A stretch of DNA of 64,000 nucleotides, taken from positions 511,262 to 575,261 of the forward strand of contig NZ_CP016604.1 of NCBI RefSeq assembly GCF_009684715.1. The letters run 5' to 3'. The stretch's first letter is position 1, and each line of letters begins with the position of its first letter. The DNA is from Otariodibacter oris. GTDB taxonomy: Bacteria > Pseudomonadota > Gammaproteobacteria > Enterobacterales > Pasteurellaceae. Shown here piece by piece: positions 8,873 to 19,503 of the stretch. Under the pieces are notes generated by a model that worked only from the letters and a program-made list of their open reading frames with translations, had not been told where the DNA came from and ran no database searches. The position numbers and the translations under genes are program-made.

Positions 8873-11349
8873 TAGCTTAATCCCTTATGATTTTCATCAT
8901 TATCTTTATTTTGTAATTGTGCTGCTTTCTTTGCCTTAGCCCGAGCAATAGCAGCAGCCACAGCCGCTTTTCTTGGATCTTCAGGCTCTGGATTTACATT
9001 ATTTTGTTCAGAACCGACCGCTTGTTCTTGAGTGTTTTGCTGACTTTGTTGTGCTGCTTTTTTAGCTTTAGCTTTAGCTCGAGCGATAGCCGCAGCTACA
9101 GCGGCTTTTCTTGGATCTTCGGGTTCTGAATTTGTATTATTTTGCTCAGAACTGACTGCTTGTTCTTGAGTGTGTTGCTGACTTTGCTGTGCAGCTTTTT
9201 TAGCTTTAGCACGGGCAATAGCGGCAGCTACAGCGGCTTTTCTTGGATCTTCGGGTTCAGAATTTGCATTATTTTGTGCAGAACTGACCGCTTGTGTATT
9301 TGTTTGTCCTGCTTGTTGGGTTTCTTTCTTGGCTTTAGCCCGAGCAATAGCAGCTGCTACAGCGGCTTTTCTTGGATCTTCGGGTTCTGAATTTGCATGA
9401 TTTTGCTCAGAACTGACCGCTTGTGCATTTGTTTGTTCTATTTGTTGCGTTGTTGCTTTTTTCGCTTTAGCCCGAGCAATAGCAGCAGCTACAGCAGCTT
9501 TTCTCGGATCTTCGGGGGCAGAATTTGCATGATTTTGCTCAGAACCGACCGCTTGTGTATTTGTTTGTCCAGCTTGCTGAGCTTCTTTTTTCGCTTTAGC
9601 TCGAGCGAGAGCCGCAGCTACAGCGGCTTTTCTTGGATCTTCGGGTGCAGAATTTGCATTATTTTGTGCAGAACCGACCACTTGTGCATTTGTTTGTTCT
9701 GTTTGTTGATCGGCTTGTTTAGCTAGTCGTCTAGCACGACGTTGTGCCATTAACTCACTGTTATCTGGTGTTCCATCTGCTTTGATATCTGTTGGTTTCA
9801 CTGCATTTTCAGCTTTTTTCGCTTTAAGACGAGCCATTGCCGCTTTTACAGGATCTTCGCCTGCTGAACTTGATACTTCTTCACGGCGTTTTTCAGCGGC
9901 TTGTTGAATACGGGCTGCTCGAGCTTCTTTCTCTTTATTTAAGCGAGCTTCCCTTGCTTCAAAGCGAATTTTAGCTTCTTCGGCTTTACGTGCTTTTTCA
10001 TCTATTTCTGCAATTTTTGCTTTTTCTTGGCGGAAATATTGCACAAGCGGAATGTAACTTGGGCAGACATAAGCACAAATTCCACATTCGATACAGGCAT
10101 CAAGATGATACTCTCTTGATTTATCGTGATCTTCCGATCTGGCGTACCAATAGAGTTGTTGGGGTAGCAAGCTAACAGGGCAAGCATCTGAACAGGCAGA
10201 ACAACGAATACAACTTCTTTCTGGTTGTGGCGGCGCATATTCAAAATGATCTGGGGCGATAATACAGTTCGCTGTTTTGGTTACCGGCGCTTGTAATGAA
10301 GGGAGAATAAATCCCATCATTGGCCCCCCCAAGAAAACAGGAAAACGTTCATCGGGCTGATAATCCACTTGCTCTAATAAATGCAGAATCGGAGTACCAA
10401 GTCTTGCCCATACATTCCCTTTATTGCGAATTTTATCACCTGTGAGGGTTACAACACGCTCAATTAATGGCTCATCATCCATAATGGCACGTTTTACCGC
10501 AAATGCTGTTCCCACATTTTGCATCACAATGCCAAGCTCAATGGTGCGTTTACCTTGTGGAATTTCTAATCCAGTCAAAACTTGGACTAGCTGATCGCTT
10601 GCACCTGAAGGATATTTAGTAGGGATGACTCGTAATGAAATATCATTCGCCCCTTTTAATGCTTTTTTTATGGCTTTAATGGCATGGGGTTTATTATCCT
10701 CCACTGCCAGTACAACTTCTTCTGGACGAAGTATGTAACGTAGAATACGGATACCTTCGATCATTTCGTTGGTATAGTCTTGCATTAACCGATCATCACA
10801 AGTGATATAGGGCTCACATTCTGCCCCATTCATAATCAAGACCTTACAACGATTTTCAGCAAATTGTAATTTGCTAGAAGTGGGGAATACTGCTCCACCA
10901 AGTCCTGCGATTCCTGCTCGATAAATTTTTTCAATAATTTCTTCAGCACTGAGTGAAAGAAAATCATCAATAGGGTGGCGTTCGATCCACTGATCTTCAC
11001 CATCAGTTTCAATGACAATGGTTTGTTCTGCCATGCCTGATGGGTGACAAGAAACGTAAGGCTGAATAGCAACCACTTTACCTGACGTTGGGCTATGCAC
11101 GGGTAATTGACGATAATTATCGCCTTGGGTAAGCGGTTGCCCTTTAAGTACTTGATCGCCAATTTGAACGATAATATTACCTGCGCTTCCTGAGTGTTGC
11201 ACTACTGGCACATAGAAATGTTTAGGTAAGTGTAAGGTTCGAATCGGTTTTTGATTCGATTGTTTTTTCATTTCTGGTGGATGGACACCACCAGGAAATT
11301 CCCATAACTTGCCTTCTCGGATACGACTTAATACATTATTTTGTAGCAT
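8872..11349 (-). CDS. rsxC: Rsx/Rnf electron transport complex subunit C with long repeat tail
   Basis: An 825-residue peripheral subunit that accepts electrons from NADH. Order: N-terminal lipoyl-like domain; Rossmann-type NADH/FMN-binding domain with [15 protein letters not shown] and [13 protein letters not shown]; a SLBB segment; then two 4Fe-4S clusters, [12 protein letters not shown] near 380 and [12 protein letters not shown] near 419. After a charged coiled-coil-like stretch (about 440-520), residues about 557-808 form six near-copies of [20 protein letters not shown] joined by Q/N/T-rich linkers. Such alanine/lysine-rich tails occur in other gammaproteobacterial RsxC. Its start overlaps rsxB by 14 bases. 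Confidence 0.95.
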   Translation of the reverse strand: MLQNNVLSRIREGKLWEFPGGVHPPEMKKQSNQKPIRTLHLPKHFYVPVVQHSGSAGNIIVQIGDQVLKGQPLTQGDNYRQLPVHSPTSGKVVAIQPYVSCHPSGMAEQTIVIETDGEDQWIERHPIDDFLSLSAEEIIEKIYRAGIAGLGGAVFPTSSKLQFAENRCKVLIMNGAECEPYITCDDRLMQDYTNEMIEGIRILRYILRPEEVVLAVEDNKPHAIKAIKKALKGANDISLRVIPTKYPSGASDQLVQVLTGLEIPQGKRTIELGIVMQNVGTAFAVKRAIMDDEPLIERVVTLTGDKIRNKGNVWARLGTPILHLLEQVDYQPDERFPVFLGGPMMGFILPSLQAPVTKTANCIIAPDHFEYAPPQPERSCIRCSACSDACPVSLLPQQLYWYARSEDHDKSREYHLDACIECGICAYVCPSYIPLVQYFRQEKAKIAEIDEKARKAEEAKIRFEAREARLNKEKEARAARIQQAAEKRREEVSSSAGEDPVKAAMARLKAKKAENAVKPTDIKADGTPDNSELMAQRRARRLAKQADQQTEQTNAQVVGSAQNNANSAPEDPRKAAVAAALARAKAKKEAQQAGQTNTQAVGSEQNHANSAPEDPRKAAVAAAIARAKAKKATTQQIEQTNAQAVSSEQNHANSEPEDPRKAAVAAAIARAKAKKETQQAGQTNTQAVSSAQNNANSEPEDPRKAAVAAAIARAKAKKAAQQSQQHTQEQAVSSEQNNTNSEPEDPRKAAVAAAIARAKAKAKKAAQQSQQNTQEQAVGSEQNNVNPEPEDPRKAAVAAAIARAKAKKAAQLQNKDNDENHKGLS
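8925..9680 (-). repeat. Six tandem about 105-120 bp repeats coding the RsxC tail, carrying uptake sequences
   Basis: Each unit encodes a basic alanine-rich block ([20 protein letters not shown] or close variant) plus a linker such as [16 protein letters not shown]. Four of the six linkers contain the exact uptake core (ACCGCTTGT on the plus strand at 9017, 9287, 9416 and 9548); two have one mismatch (9155, 9677). In the protein the core encodes the QAV or QAVSS part of the linker. The units are similar enough at DNA level to recombine or slip, so copy number may vary between strains. Confidence 0.85.
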
Positions 11350-11950
11350 TGCTGTCGTCTCCTACTACCATTTTAGGCTGAATTTCAGTGGTATTTAAAA
11401 TGGGAATAACTAAACTTTGATCAAATTTCCAATTCCAGTTTTTAATCGTCGGTTTTTGAGAAATCATTTCAATACAATCGGTTGGACAAGGAGCTACACA
11501 TAATTCACAGCCCGTACATAAATCAGCAACGACGGTATGCATTGCTTTATTTGTACCAATAATGGCATCAACAGGGCAGGCTTGGATACATTTGGTGCAA
11601 CCAATACACATATCCTCATGAATTAAGGCAACTTTGACTTCGGGAGTTTCAGCGTCCATATCAGGTGCATCAACACCCATTAAATCAGCGAGTTTGACTA
11701 CGAGCGGTTGTCCGCCAGGTACGCACTTAGTAATATCATCTCCATTCGCAACGGCTTCGGCATAAGGCTTACAGCCGGGATAGCCACATTGCCCACATTG
11801 ACTTTGCGGTAAGAGTGCATCAATTTGTTCAACAATCGGGTCGGCTTCCACTTTTAACTTAAGTGATGAATAGCCTAAAATCGCCCCAAAAATAAGCGCG
11901 ATAATAGCCACGATGATGATAACGTAAAAAATAATAGGTTGATCTAACAT
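11336..11950 (-). CDS. rsxB: Rsx/Rnf electron transport complex subunit B (ferredoxin subunit)
   Basis: A 204-residue iron-sulfur subunit: an N-terminal membrane anchor (about 5-27), then a four-cysteine cluster domain ([15 protein letters not shown]), then two 4Fe-4S ferredoxin motifs, [12 protein letters not shown] and [12 protein letters not shown]. It passes electrons between RsxC and the membrane subunits. The ATG overlaps the rsxA stop by one base, and the 3' end overlaps rsxC by 14 bases. Confidence 0.96.
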   Translation of the reverse strand: MLDQPIIFYVIIIVAIIALIFGAILGYSSLKLKVEADPIVEQIDALLPQSQCGQCGYPGCKPYAEAVANGDDITKCVPGGQPLVVKLADLMGVDAPDMDAETPEVKVALIHEDMCIGCTKCIQACPVDAIIGTNKAMHTVVADLCTGCELCVAPCPTDCIEMISQKPTIKNWNWKFDQSLVIPILNTTEIQPKMVVGDDSNATK

Positions 11951-12531
11951 TAAATTCTGACTAAACCAGTAAAGCCCATAAAGGCTAAAGACATTAAACC
12001 TGCGGTAATCAAGGCGATAGATGCACCTTGAAATATTTGAGGCACATCGGCTGCCGCTAAACGCTCACGTAGCGCAGAGAACAGTATTAAAACAAGAGAA
12101 AATCCAGCTGCTGCACCAAATCCATATAATACAGATTGAATAAGATTATTGGCTAAGTTGACATTCAATAACGCCACACCAAGCACGGCACAGTTTGTTG
12201 TAATTAAGGGTAAATAAATACCTAATAGACGATAAAGTGTTGGGCTTGTTTTATGGACGATCATTTCAGTAAGCTGAACAATCACTGCAATGACTAAGAT
12301 AAAAACAAGTGTACGTAGAAAAGACACATTTAATGGACCAAGAATATAATTTTCAATCAGGTACGCCGAAAGCGAGGCAACCGTTAATACGAAGGTTGTT
12401 GCCATTCCCATACCGATCGCTGTTTCTACTTTTTTGGACACGCCCATAAATGGACAAATTCCAAGAAACTTTACCAGTACAAAGTTATTGATTAACGCCG
12501 TACTGATAACTAATAAAATATATTCAATCAT
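11950..12531 (-). CDS. rsxA: Rsx/Rnf electron transport complex subunit A
   Basis: A 193-residue membrane subunit with about six hydrophobic segments, first gene of the operon. [20 protein letters not shown] and [17 protein letters not shown] supply the conserved cysteines of the family. In E. coli the complex keeps SoxR reduced; in organisms with Rnf it couples NADH-ferredoxin electron flow to an ion gradient. Which role applies here is not readable from sequence. Transcription probably starts from the site at 12563-12591, divergent from fbpA. Confidence 0.96.
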   Translation of the reverse strand: MIEYILLVISTALINNFVLVKFLGICPFMGVSKKVETAIGMGMATTFVLTVASLSAYLIENYILGPLNVSFLRTLVFILVIAVIVQLTEMIVHKTSPTLYRLLGIYLPLITTNCAVLGVALLNVNLANNLIQSVLYGFGAAAGFSLVLILFSALRERLAAADVPQIFQGASIALITAGLMSLAFMGFTGLVRI

Positions 12532-12562
12532 GTCTCATCTAACTATTCACAAAATGTTGGAC

Positions 12563-12591
12563 ATTATCCGTTTTTTCGGGCTAATGAACAA
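12563..12591 (-). promoter_or_regulatory. Candidate rsxA promoter
   Basis: On the minus strand, TTGTTC (12591-12586) and GATAAT (12568-12563) are separated by exactly 17 bases, 32 bases ahead of the rsxA ATG. The -10 matches 5/6; the -35 only 3/6. Confidence 0.4.
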
Positions 12592-12663
12592 CCATATTTA
12601 GCCATATCGTTCATTAACTCATCTTTTTTTACAAAAAAATTGAGAAATTATTATATAAATAAA

Positions 12664-12703
12664 AATGCTTCTCATTGACATTAACAGTGTATCACTCTAG
12701 AAT
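12664..12703 (+). promoter_or_regulatory. fbpA promoter with overlapping Fur-box candidate
   Basis: TTGACA (12675-12680, perfect -35), a 17-base spacer and TAGAAT (12698-12703, 5/6 -10) form a strong sigma-70 promoter. AATGCTTCTCATT at 12664-12676 is, on the other strand, 12/13 identical to the usual Fur core AATGAGAATCATT and touches the -35 box, so iron-bound Fur would block polymerase. A 6-bp inverted repeat CTATCA/TGATAG lies further down at 12721-12735. Confidence 0.75.
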
Positions 12704-12772
12704 TCTCACACTTATTTTGCCTATCATACTGATAGATAATTTTTAATTAACTCTTCAATTTTAGGAGCTTAC

Positions 12773-13792
12773 ATGAAAAAAGCACTTTCTACCCTTGCAA
12801 TAGCAACATCTGCGATCTTAGCAAATTCTTCTGCATTTGCAGCTAATGAGGTCAATGTTTATTCATACCGCCAGCCATACCTAATTGAGCCAATGCTCAA
12901 AGATTTTGAAAAAGAAACTGGTGTTAAAGTAAATGTTATCTTTGCAGATAAAGGATTATTTGAACGTGTTAAGAAAGAAGGAGAATTAAGCCCTGCTGAT
13001 GTTCTTTTAACAGTAGATATCCAACGCGTCAAAGAACTCGTGGATGCAGGTTTAGCACAGAAGGTTGATTCTAAAATTTTAGAGAAAAATATTCCAGCTC
13101 AATTCCGTGATTCAAATGACGAATGGTTTGCTTTAACTAAACGTGCTCGTGTTATCTACACATCTAAAGATCGTGTCGGTAAATTACCAGCAGGTTTTGA
13201 TTATTTAGATTTAGCAAAACCTGAATATAAAGGTAAAGTATGTGTACGCTCAGGTAAAAACTCGTATAACATCTCATTATTTGCTGCAATGATTGAACAC
13301 TACGGTGAAGAAAAAACAAGAGAATTTCTTAAAGGTTTGAAAGCAAATTTAGCACAAAAACCACAAGGTGGCGACCGTGATCAGGTTAAAGCAATTAAAG
13401 ATGGTATTTGTGACTATGCATTAGGTAATAGCTATTATTACGGTAAAATGTTAGATGATGAAAAACAAAAATCATGGGCTGAAGCGGCTGTAATCAATTT
13501 CCCTGATGGTCAATTTGGTACTCACTTCAACATTAGTGGCGTTGCTATCGCTAAATATGCACCAAATAAAGCAAATGCTATCAAGTTAGTTGAATATTTA
13601 AGTAATGATAGAGCACAAGCTCTTTATGCTGAATTAAATCATGAGTATCCAGTAAAACCAGGCATTGATCCATCAAAATTAGTTAAAAGTTGGGGAGAAT
13701 ATACTGTTGATGCAATAAAACTTGAAGATATAGCAAAACATTCCTCAGAAGCATTAAAACTTGTTGATGAAGTAAAATTTGATGAGTTTTAA
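12773..13792 (+). CDS. fbpA: Periplasmic iron(III)-binding protein FbpA
   Basis: A 339-residue ABC-transporter binding protein that carries ferric iron across the periplasm. It has a signal peptide of about 23 residues ending SSAFA before ANEVNVYSYRQPYL. The iron-ligand tyrosine cluster is GNSYYYGKML near residue 221. VCVRSGKNSYNISLFAAMIEH and PQGGDRDQVKAIKDGICDYA match Mannheimia-type FbpA and the wider FutA/IdiA group. The promoter and Fur-like site upstream support iron repression. fbpB and fbpC follow on the same strand. Confidence 0.93.
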   Translation: MKKALSTLAIATSAILANSSAFAANEVNVYSYRQPYLIEPMLKDFEKETGVKVNVIFADKGLFERVKKEGELSPADVLLTVDIQRVKELVDAGLAQKVDSKILEKNIPAQFRDSNDEWFALTKRARVIYTSKDRVGKLPAGFDYLDLAKPEYKGKVCVRSGKNSYNISLFAAMIEHYGEEKTREFLKGLKANLAQKPQGGDRDQVKAIKDGICDYALGNSYYYGKMLDDEKQKSWAEAAVINFPDGQFGTHFNISGVAIAKYAPNKANAIKLVEYLSNDRAQALYAELNHEYPVKPGIDPSKLVKSWGEYTVDAIKLEDIAKHSSEALKLVDEVKFDEF

Positions 13793-13816
13793 AGATTATT
13801 ATTGAGGTAGATATGT

Positions 13817-13873
13817 GATAAATACGATCGTATTTATCGCATAATATTACATAGTGGACGCTCTGTGGCGTCC
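13817..13873 (+). promoter_or_regulatory. 22-bp perfect palindrome and GC-rich hairpin between fbpA and fbpB
   Basis: GATAAATACGA (13817-13827) is followed directly by its exact reverse complement (13828-13838). A second stem, GGACGC (13856-13861) with GCGTCC (13868-13873) and a 6-base loop, lies 17 bases further. Together they may protect the fbpA 3' end or reduce read-through into fbpB, as often seen after binding-protein genes; alternatively the palindrome is an operator. Confidence 0.55.
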
Positions 13874-13904
13874 TATTCTGTTTATAATGATAGTTTCTGA
13901 ATTA

Positions 13905-15557
13905 ATGAAAAATCAATATCTTTCTTGGCAAACATTTGCTTGTATTACCACATCTTTAGTTTTGCTTCCATTACTGGCTGTGATCTACCATGCTTTTGAT
14001 GGTAACCTCCAAAACTTGGCTCATTTTTGGAATACTACATTAAGTACTTATGTTCTTCATTCAAGTTTATTGGTTTTAGGTACTGTTTTTTTAGCTCTAT
14101 TTTTTGCATTACCTTCTGCTTGGATTGTTGCAAATTATCAGTTTTGGGGACAAAAGACATTACAGTGGTTATTATGCCTCCCTCTTGCAATGCCAGCCTA
14201 CCTTATTGCTTATTTATATACTGACTTATTAGATTATTCGGGCTCGTTGCAACAGCTTTTACGTGCTATTTTTGGTTGGGAAATGCCTCAGGATTACTGG
14301 TTTCCTCAAATTCGAACTTTATACGGGGCTTGTTTTGTCTTGGCGCTTGTTTTGTATCCCTATATTTTTCTTTTAGCTCGTGTTGCTTTGTTAGAACAAT
14401 CAGAAAATCTAGTGCAAAGTGCTAAATTATTAGGAGCAAGTTCGACACAAATTTTTCGTCGAGTTACTTTTCCCCTTATTCGTCCAGCAATAGCTATAGG
14501 AATTGCTCTTGTTGCAATGGAAACATTAGGGGATTTTGGTACAGTCTCTTATTTTGCAGTTACGACACTCACGACAGCCATTTATGATTCTTGGCTAGGT
14601 TTTCAAGATTTAGGTACCGCTAGTCAGATTTCTGTATTTATGTTGCTATTTATTTTTTTCTTTATCTTATTAGAACAATATAGCCGTCGTAAGCAGAAAC
14701 ATTATCAAAGAGGATATGAAAAGAAAAAATCCTTTAAGAAACTTGTGGGTTGGAAATTAGGATTAGCTTACTTTTGGTGTGGTAGTTTATTGTCATTGGC
14801 TTTCTTTATTCCCTTGGGACGACTATTATATTGGTCTTATGACTATTTTGAACAATCTTGGAATTTAGATTTTGTTGAATTTGCAGTTAATAGTTTAAAA
14901 GTGTCGATTATTGCTTCTCTTGTAACCATTGCTTTAGCATTAATTTTACACTTCGCATATAGATTATCGAAAAATAATAAACTTTGGCAATCGATTACAA
15001 AATTATCATTACAATTTTCATCACTAGGATACGCTATTCCTGGAACAGTATTAGCCATAGGATTGCTTTCACCACTTTCATTTGCAGATCATAGTCTACA
15101 CTCAATCTTAAAATATTTTGAATTACCTACCGTTGGGTTAATTTTTTCTGGTTCATTGTTTGCGTTAGTCTTGGCGTACACTATTCGCTTTTTAGCCATG
15201 GCAATTGGAAGCCTTGAGAGTTCACTTAACCGAGTTTCTCCTTCATTAGATATGGCAAGTCAAACAATGGGAAAAAATGGATTTTCGATGTTTAGAAAAA
15301 TCCATTTGCCATTAATATCTAAAGGTATCATCACCGCAGGACTAATGGTATTTATTGAAAGTATGAAAGAACTCAATGCCTCATTATTACTACGCCCATT
15401 TAATTTTGATACGCTTGCCACGCACGTGTTTACCTTTACCTCTGATGAGCAATTAGAACGAGCAGCACTTCCTGCTATTGTATTAGTCTTAGTGGGATTA
15501 ATTCCCGTTATTTGGCTTACTCGCTCATTAATTTCCCAATCTGAAAAAGAACGTTAA
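13905..15557 (+). CDS. fbpB: Iron(III) ABC transporter permease FbpB (fused two-domain)
   Basis: An inner-membrane permease of about 550 residues with two fused permease domains and about twelve membrane segments. Each half has an ABC-docking loop (AKLLGASSTQIFRRVTFPLI in the first, SQTMGKNGFSMFRKIHLPLI in the second). The start is uncertain: ATG 13905 is chosen because it puts the first helix near residue 7; ATG 13887 and GTG 13854 are in frame, but the latter lies just ahead of a hairpin stem and none has a good ribosome site. It works with FbpA and FbpC. Confidence 0.9.
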   Translation: MKNQYLSWQTFACITTSLVLLPLLAVIYHAFDGNLQNLAHFWNTTLSTYVLHSSLLVLGTVFLALFFALPSAWIVANYQFWGQKTLQWLLCLPLAMPAYLIAYLYTDLLDYSGSLQQLLRAIFGWEMPQDYWFPQIRTLYGACFVLALVLYPYIFLLARVALLEQSENLVQSAKLLGASSTQIFRRVTFPLIRPAIAIGIALVAMETLGDFGTVSYFAVTTLTTAIYDSWLGFQDLGTASQISVFMLLFIFFFILLEQYSRRKQKHYQRGYEKKKSFKKLVGWKLGLAYFWCGSLLSLAFFIPLGRLLYWSYDYFEQSWNLDFVEFAVNSLKVSIIASLVTIALALILHFAYRLSKNNKLWQSITKLSLQFSSLGYAIPGTVLAIGLLSPLSFADHSLHSILKYFELPTVGLIFSGSLFALVLAYTIRFLAMAIGSLESSLNRVSPSLDMASQTMGKNGFSMFRKIHLPLISKGIITAGLMVFIESMKELNASLLLRPFNFDTLATHVFTFTSDEQLERAALPAIVLVLVGLIPVIWLTRSLISQSEKER

Positions 15558-15561
15558 TAAA

Positions 15562-16578
15562 ATGAAAGTACTTGAAATTGAAAAATTAAGTTATCAATTT
15601 GATAAAACAGTCGTCTTACAATCTCTTGATTTAGAAGTCAGTGAGAATGAAATTGTCTGTTTACTTGGGGCGAGTGGGTGTGGAAAAACAACCTTATTAA
15701 AAGCTATTGCGGGTTTATTACCTGTTGAACAAGGCAAAATTGAATTATCAGGACAAGATCTTCGCACTAAAGCGGTAGAAGAGAGAAAAATAGGTTTAAT
15801 CTTTCAAGATTATGCTCTTTTCCCACATTTAACTGTTTGGGACAATATTCAGTTTGGCTTGTCGAATTTATCTAAATCAGATAAACAAACGATCACAAAG
15901 CAAATGTTGGCGGTAGTCCAATTACAAGAATTCGAGCAACGTTATCCTCACGAATTATCAGGTGGACAGCAACAACGTGTAGCGATTGCTAGAGCATTAG
16001 CTTGTAAGCCACAATTGCTTTTATTAGATGAACCTTTTTCGAATATTGATAGCCAAACTCGCTATGAAATGATTCAAGAAATTAAGACCATTTTGAAAAG
16101 CCAAAATGTACCAGCAATTTTTGTTACACATAGTAAAGAAGAAGCCTTTGCTTTTGCTGATAAAGTTGCGGTGATGGATCAGGGTAAAATTATTCAATTT
16201 GGTACATCAATGGAATTATATTATTCTCCAGTCAATCGGTTTGTTGCTGATTTTCTAGGAGGAACGAATTATGTTACGTGTAATGTTGATGAAAATCAGT
16301 GTATTCATAGTCTAATTGGCAACTATCATTTCCCAGAAATGCGATATGCAAAAGGTAGTTATCAGTGGCTATTACGACCAGAGCAAATTTTACTTACAGA
16401 AAATGAGTTAAATGGGCAAGGTATTATTATAGAGAAATTATTTTTAGGGCAGTTTTTCCGATACAAAATTGCAATCAATGATACTGAACTGACCGCTTAC
16501 CAAACACTAGACTACAAAATTGGGAGTAAAGTTGCTGTGAGCTTTAACATTAGCCGGCCAGTGTTATTTGCACAATAA
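15562..16578 (+). CDS. fbpC: Iron(III) ABC transporter ATP-binding protein FbpC
   Basis: A 338-residue ATPase that powers FbpB. Walker A GASGCGKT at 36-43, Q-loop in IFQDYALFPHLT, signature LSGGQQQR at 132-139, Walker B LLLLDEPF ending at E157, and a switch histidine in FVTHSKEEA. The C-terminal part (about 240-338) is a TOBE-like regulatory domain. It starts 4 bases after the fbpB stop, so it is co-transcribed with it. Confidence 0.94.
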   Translation: MKVLEIEKLSYQFDKTVVLQSLDLEVSENEIVCLLGASGCGKTTLLKAIAGLLPVEQGKIELSGQDLRTKAVEERKIGLIFQDYALFPHLTVWDNIQFGLSNLSKSDKQTITKQMLAVVQLQEFEQRYPHELSGGQQQRVAIARALACKPQLLLLDEPFSNIDSQTRYEMIQEIKTILKSQNVPAIFVTHSKEEAFAFADKVAVMDQGKIIQFGTSMELYYSPVNRFVADFLGGTNYVTCNVDENQCIHSLIGNYHFPEMRYAKGSYQWLLRPEQILLTENELNGQGIIIEKLFLGQFFRYKIAINDTELTAYQTLDYKIGSKVAVSFNISRPVLFAQ

Positions 16579-16587
16579 ATATCAATA

Positions 16588-16628
16588 AAAAAGTTGCTAA
16601 AGATTGATCATCAATAGCAACTTTTATT
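16588..16628. terminator. Terminator between fbpC and gyrA
   Basis: AAAAGTTGCT (16589-16598) pairs with AGCAACTTTT (16616-16625), enclosing a nested ATTGAT/ATCAAT stem. It lies between converging genes and can serve both. Confidence 0.8.
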
Positions 16629-16651
16629 TAATAACTTATTGAATATAGAAG

Positions 16652-19312
16652 TTATTCTTCTTCACTATGAACTTCTTCTGAGTCTTCATCATCAATATCA
16701 CAGATGCGTTCTAAACTTACTACGTTTTCATCTTCAGCGGTTCGAATAATTCTCACACCTTGGGTATTTCTACCTACAAGACTTACTTCATTCACACGAG
16801 TACGTACTAAAGTCCCTGCATCTGTAATCAACATAATTTGGTCAGTTTCTTCCACTTGTACCGCAGCGACAACCTTACCATTACGTTCATTCACTTTAAT
16901 GGATACCACACCTTTTGTATTACGTGATTTTGTCGGATACTCCGTAAGTAAAGTACGTTTACCATAACCATTTTGAGTCACAGTTAAGATATCGCCTTCG
17001 TTATGTGGAATAACAAGCGAAACGACTTTATCGGTATTTAAATCCACACTTGAATCCGTATTTTCATCATCTTCAGTCGATTCAATCTCTGCTTCCTCAA
17101 CTTCTTCTAAGACATCGGTTAAGGCTAATTTCATACCTCGAACACCTGTCGCAATTCGTCCCATTCCACGTACACCACTTTCATTGAAACGAACTACACG
17201 ACCTTGTGCTGAGAACAGCATAATTTCACATTCGCCATTGGTAATATCGACTCCGATTAATTCATCACCTTCGCGAAGTTTTAATGCGATCAGACCGCTT
17301 GATCGAATATTGCTGAATGCATCTAAAGATACTTTCTTAACGATACCACTCGCTGTTGCCATAAAGATAAACTTATCGGCACTAAATTCACCATTTGGAA
17401 TTGGGAGAATAGCCGTAATTCGTTCATTTTCCTCTTTAACTAATGGCAGAATATTAACAATTGGTGTACCTCTTGCACCACGACTCGCTTGTGGTAATTG
17501 GAATACTTTTAATTGATATAAGCGACCTCGGCTAGAGAAACACAGAATCGTATCGTGCGTGTTAGCAACTAAAAGACGTTCGATAAAATCATCTTCCTTC
17601 ATTTTTGTTGCAGATTTACCTTTACCACCACGACGTTGTGCTTCGTAGTCTGAAAGTGGTTGATACTTAACATAACCCGCGTGAGATAATGTTACCACTA
17701 CATCTTCTTGAGCAATAAGATCTTCTAAATTGATATCGCCCGATGCGGCTGTGATTTCTGTGCGACGTTCATCGCCAAATTCACTTTTAACTTTTTCTAG
17801 CTCTTCGCGAATTACTTCCATTAAGCGTTCTGGGCTATTGAGAATATGCAATAATTCACCGATAGTATCGAGAAGTTCTTTGTATTCATCGAGAATTTTT
17901 TCGTGTTCTAAACCTGTTAAGCGGTGTAAACGAAGTTCTAGAATCGCTTTTGCTTGCGCTTCTGATAAATAATATTGTCCATCACGTACGCCAAATTCTT
18001 CCTCAAGTTCATCTGGTCTTGCTGCATCAACACCTGCTGCTTCTAGCATAGCTGCAACATTGCCTAAACTCCAAGGACGAGCAAGTAAGCCTTCTCTTGC
18101 TTCTTCTGCGGTTTTAGATTTGCGGATTAATTCGATTACAGGATCAATATTGGCTAAAGCAATCGCTAACCCTTCTAAAATATGGGCTCTATCACGGGCT
18201 TTACGTAATTCAAAAATAGTACGACGTGTAACCACTTCACGACGGTGTAATACGAAAGCTTCGATAATTTGTTTTAGGTTTAAAACCTTTGGTTGACCAT
18301 GATCTAATGCGACCATATTGATACCAAAAGTAACTTGCATTTGAGTGAGCGCATAGAGGTTATTTAAAACCACTTCGCCTACAGCATCACGTTTAATTTC
18401 AATCACAATACGTAATCCATCTTTATCAGATTCATCACGTAATTCACTGATCCCTTCGACTTTTTTATCTTTAACTAATTCGGCAATTTTTTCGATCAGT
18501 TTGGCTTTATTCACTTGATATGGAATTTCGGTCACGATAATTTGCTCACGACCTTTAGCGGTAGTTTCTACGCTCGCTTTTGCACGCACATAGATTTTGC
18601 CTCGCCCCGTACGATATGCTTCTTCAATTCCTTTACGACCATTAATGATTGCAGCCGTTGGGAAATCAGGTCCCGGAATATGTTGCATTAACTCTTCCAA
18701 AGTAATCTGATCATTTTCAATGTAGGCCAAACAACCATTTAATACTTCGTTTAAATTATGTGGTGGAATGTTTGTTGCCATCCCTACTGCAATGCCTGAT
18801 GAACCATTTACTAATAAAGCAGGGATTTTGGTTGGTAATACATCAGGAATCATCTCTTTGCCATCATAGTTTGGCGAAAAATCGACAGTTTCTTTATCTA
18901 AATCTGTCAATAATTCCTGTGTAATTTTTTGCATACGGACTTCGGTATAACGCATTGCCGCAGGTGCATCGCCATCAATTGAACCAAAGTTACCTTGCCC
19001 ATCGACCAACATATAACGTAATGAGAATGGTTGTGCCATACGCACGATAGTATCGTAAACAGCAGAATCTCCGTGCGGGTGGTATTTACCGATTACGTCA
19101 CCGACAACACGTGCTGATTTTACATAAGGTTTACTGGCGGTATTACCACTCTGATCCATAGAGAATAGTACTCGACGATGAACAGGTTTTAAACCGTCAC
19201 GAACATCCGGCAATGCACGCCCCACAATTACTGACATTGCATAATCGAGATAAGATGTTTTGAGTTCTTCTTCAATACTGATGGGGGTAATATCTTTGGC
19301 TAATTCGCTCAT
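16652..19312 (-). CDS. gyrA: DNA gyrase subunit A
   Basis: An 886-residue type II topoisomerase subunit that breaks and rejoins DNA during negative supercoiling. The catalytic tyrosine is Y122 in AAMRYTEVR. The quinolone-determining positions are the susceptible type: Ser83 and Asp87 in [10 protein letters not shown], in E. coli numbering. The C-terminal beta-pinwheel begins near residue 530 and carries the GyrA box QRRGGKG. Residues about 730-762 are an acidic insertion absent from E. coli GyrA between pinwheel blades, and the tail is also acidic ([13 protein letters not shown]). It is transcribed alone. Confidence 0.98.
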   Translation of the reverse strand: MSELAKDITPISIEEELKTSYLDYAMSVIVGRALPDVRDGLKPVHRRVLFSMDQSGNTASKPYVKSARVVGDVIGKYHPHGDSAVYDTIVRMAQPFSLRYMLVDGQGNFGSIDGDAPAAMRYTEVRMQKITQELLTDLDKETVDFSPNYDGKEMIPDVLPTKIPALLVNGSSGIAVGMATNIPPHNLNEVLNGCLAYIENDQITLEELMQHIPGPDFPTAAIINGRKGIEEAYRTGRGKIYVRAKASVETTAKGREQIIVTEIPYQVNKAKLIEKIAELVKDKKVEGISELRDESDKDGLRIVIEIKRDAVGEVVLNNLYALTQMQVTFGINMVALDHGQPKVLNLKQIIEAFVLHRREVVTRRTIFELRKARDRAHILEGLAIALANIDPVIELIRKSKTAEEAREGLLARPWSLGNVAAMLEAAGVDAARPDELEEEFGVRDGQYYLSEAQAKAILELRLHRLTGLEHEKILDEYKELLDTIGELLHILNSPERLMEVIREELEKVKSEFGDERRTEITAASGDINLEDLIAQEDVVVTLSHAGYVKYQPLSDYEAQRRGGKGKSATKMKEDDFIERLLVANTHDTILCFSSRGRLYQLKVFQLPQASRGARGTPIVNILPLVKEENERITAILPIPNGEFSADKFIFMATASGIVKKVSLDAFSNIRSSGLIALKLREGDELIGVDITNGECEIMLFSAQGRVVRFNESGVRGMGRIATGVRGMKLALTDVLEEVEEAEIESTEDDENTDSSVDLNTDKVVSLVIPHNEGDILTVTQNGYGKRTLLTEYPTKSRNTKGVVSIKVNERNGKVVAAVQVEETDQIMLITDAGTLVRTRVNEVSLVGRNTQGVRIIRTAEDENVVSLERICDIDDEDSEEVHSEEE

Positions 19313-19373
19313 TGAAATTTCCTAATCATGTTACAAAAAATGTCCTGATAAATTAGGACGAAAATTGTTTTTT

Positions 19374-19382
19374 AGTATAGCA
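19374..19382 (-). promoter_or_regulatory. Candidate extended -10 promoter of gyrA
   Basis: On the minus strand TGCTATACT is an extended -10 (TGn plus TATACT), about 60 bases ahead of the ATG. No good -35 is visible. The leader contains a GTCCT/AGGAC stem. Confidence 0.45.
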
Positions 19383-19503
19383 TAAAAGCTGTTATTCGGG
19401 GGAAAGTATCCATATATATTTACTAAATATGGGCTTTAAAATGTAATAAATTCAGTTAGAATCAGTCTAATATCAAAATGATGTTTTGTGGGGAAATAAA
19501 AAG

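Noticed and set aside
8917-9726. Three serine/phenylalanine-rich open frames on the plus strand
   Set aside because: They are the complement of the RsxC repeat tail and repeat only because that tail repeats.
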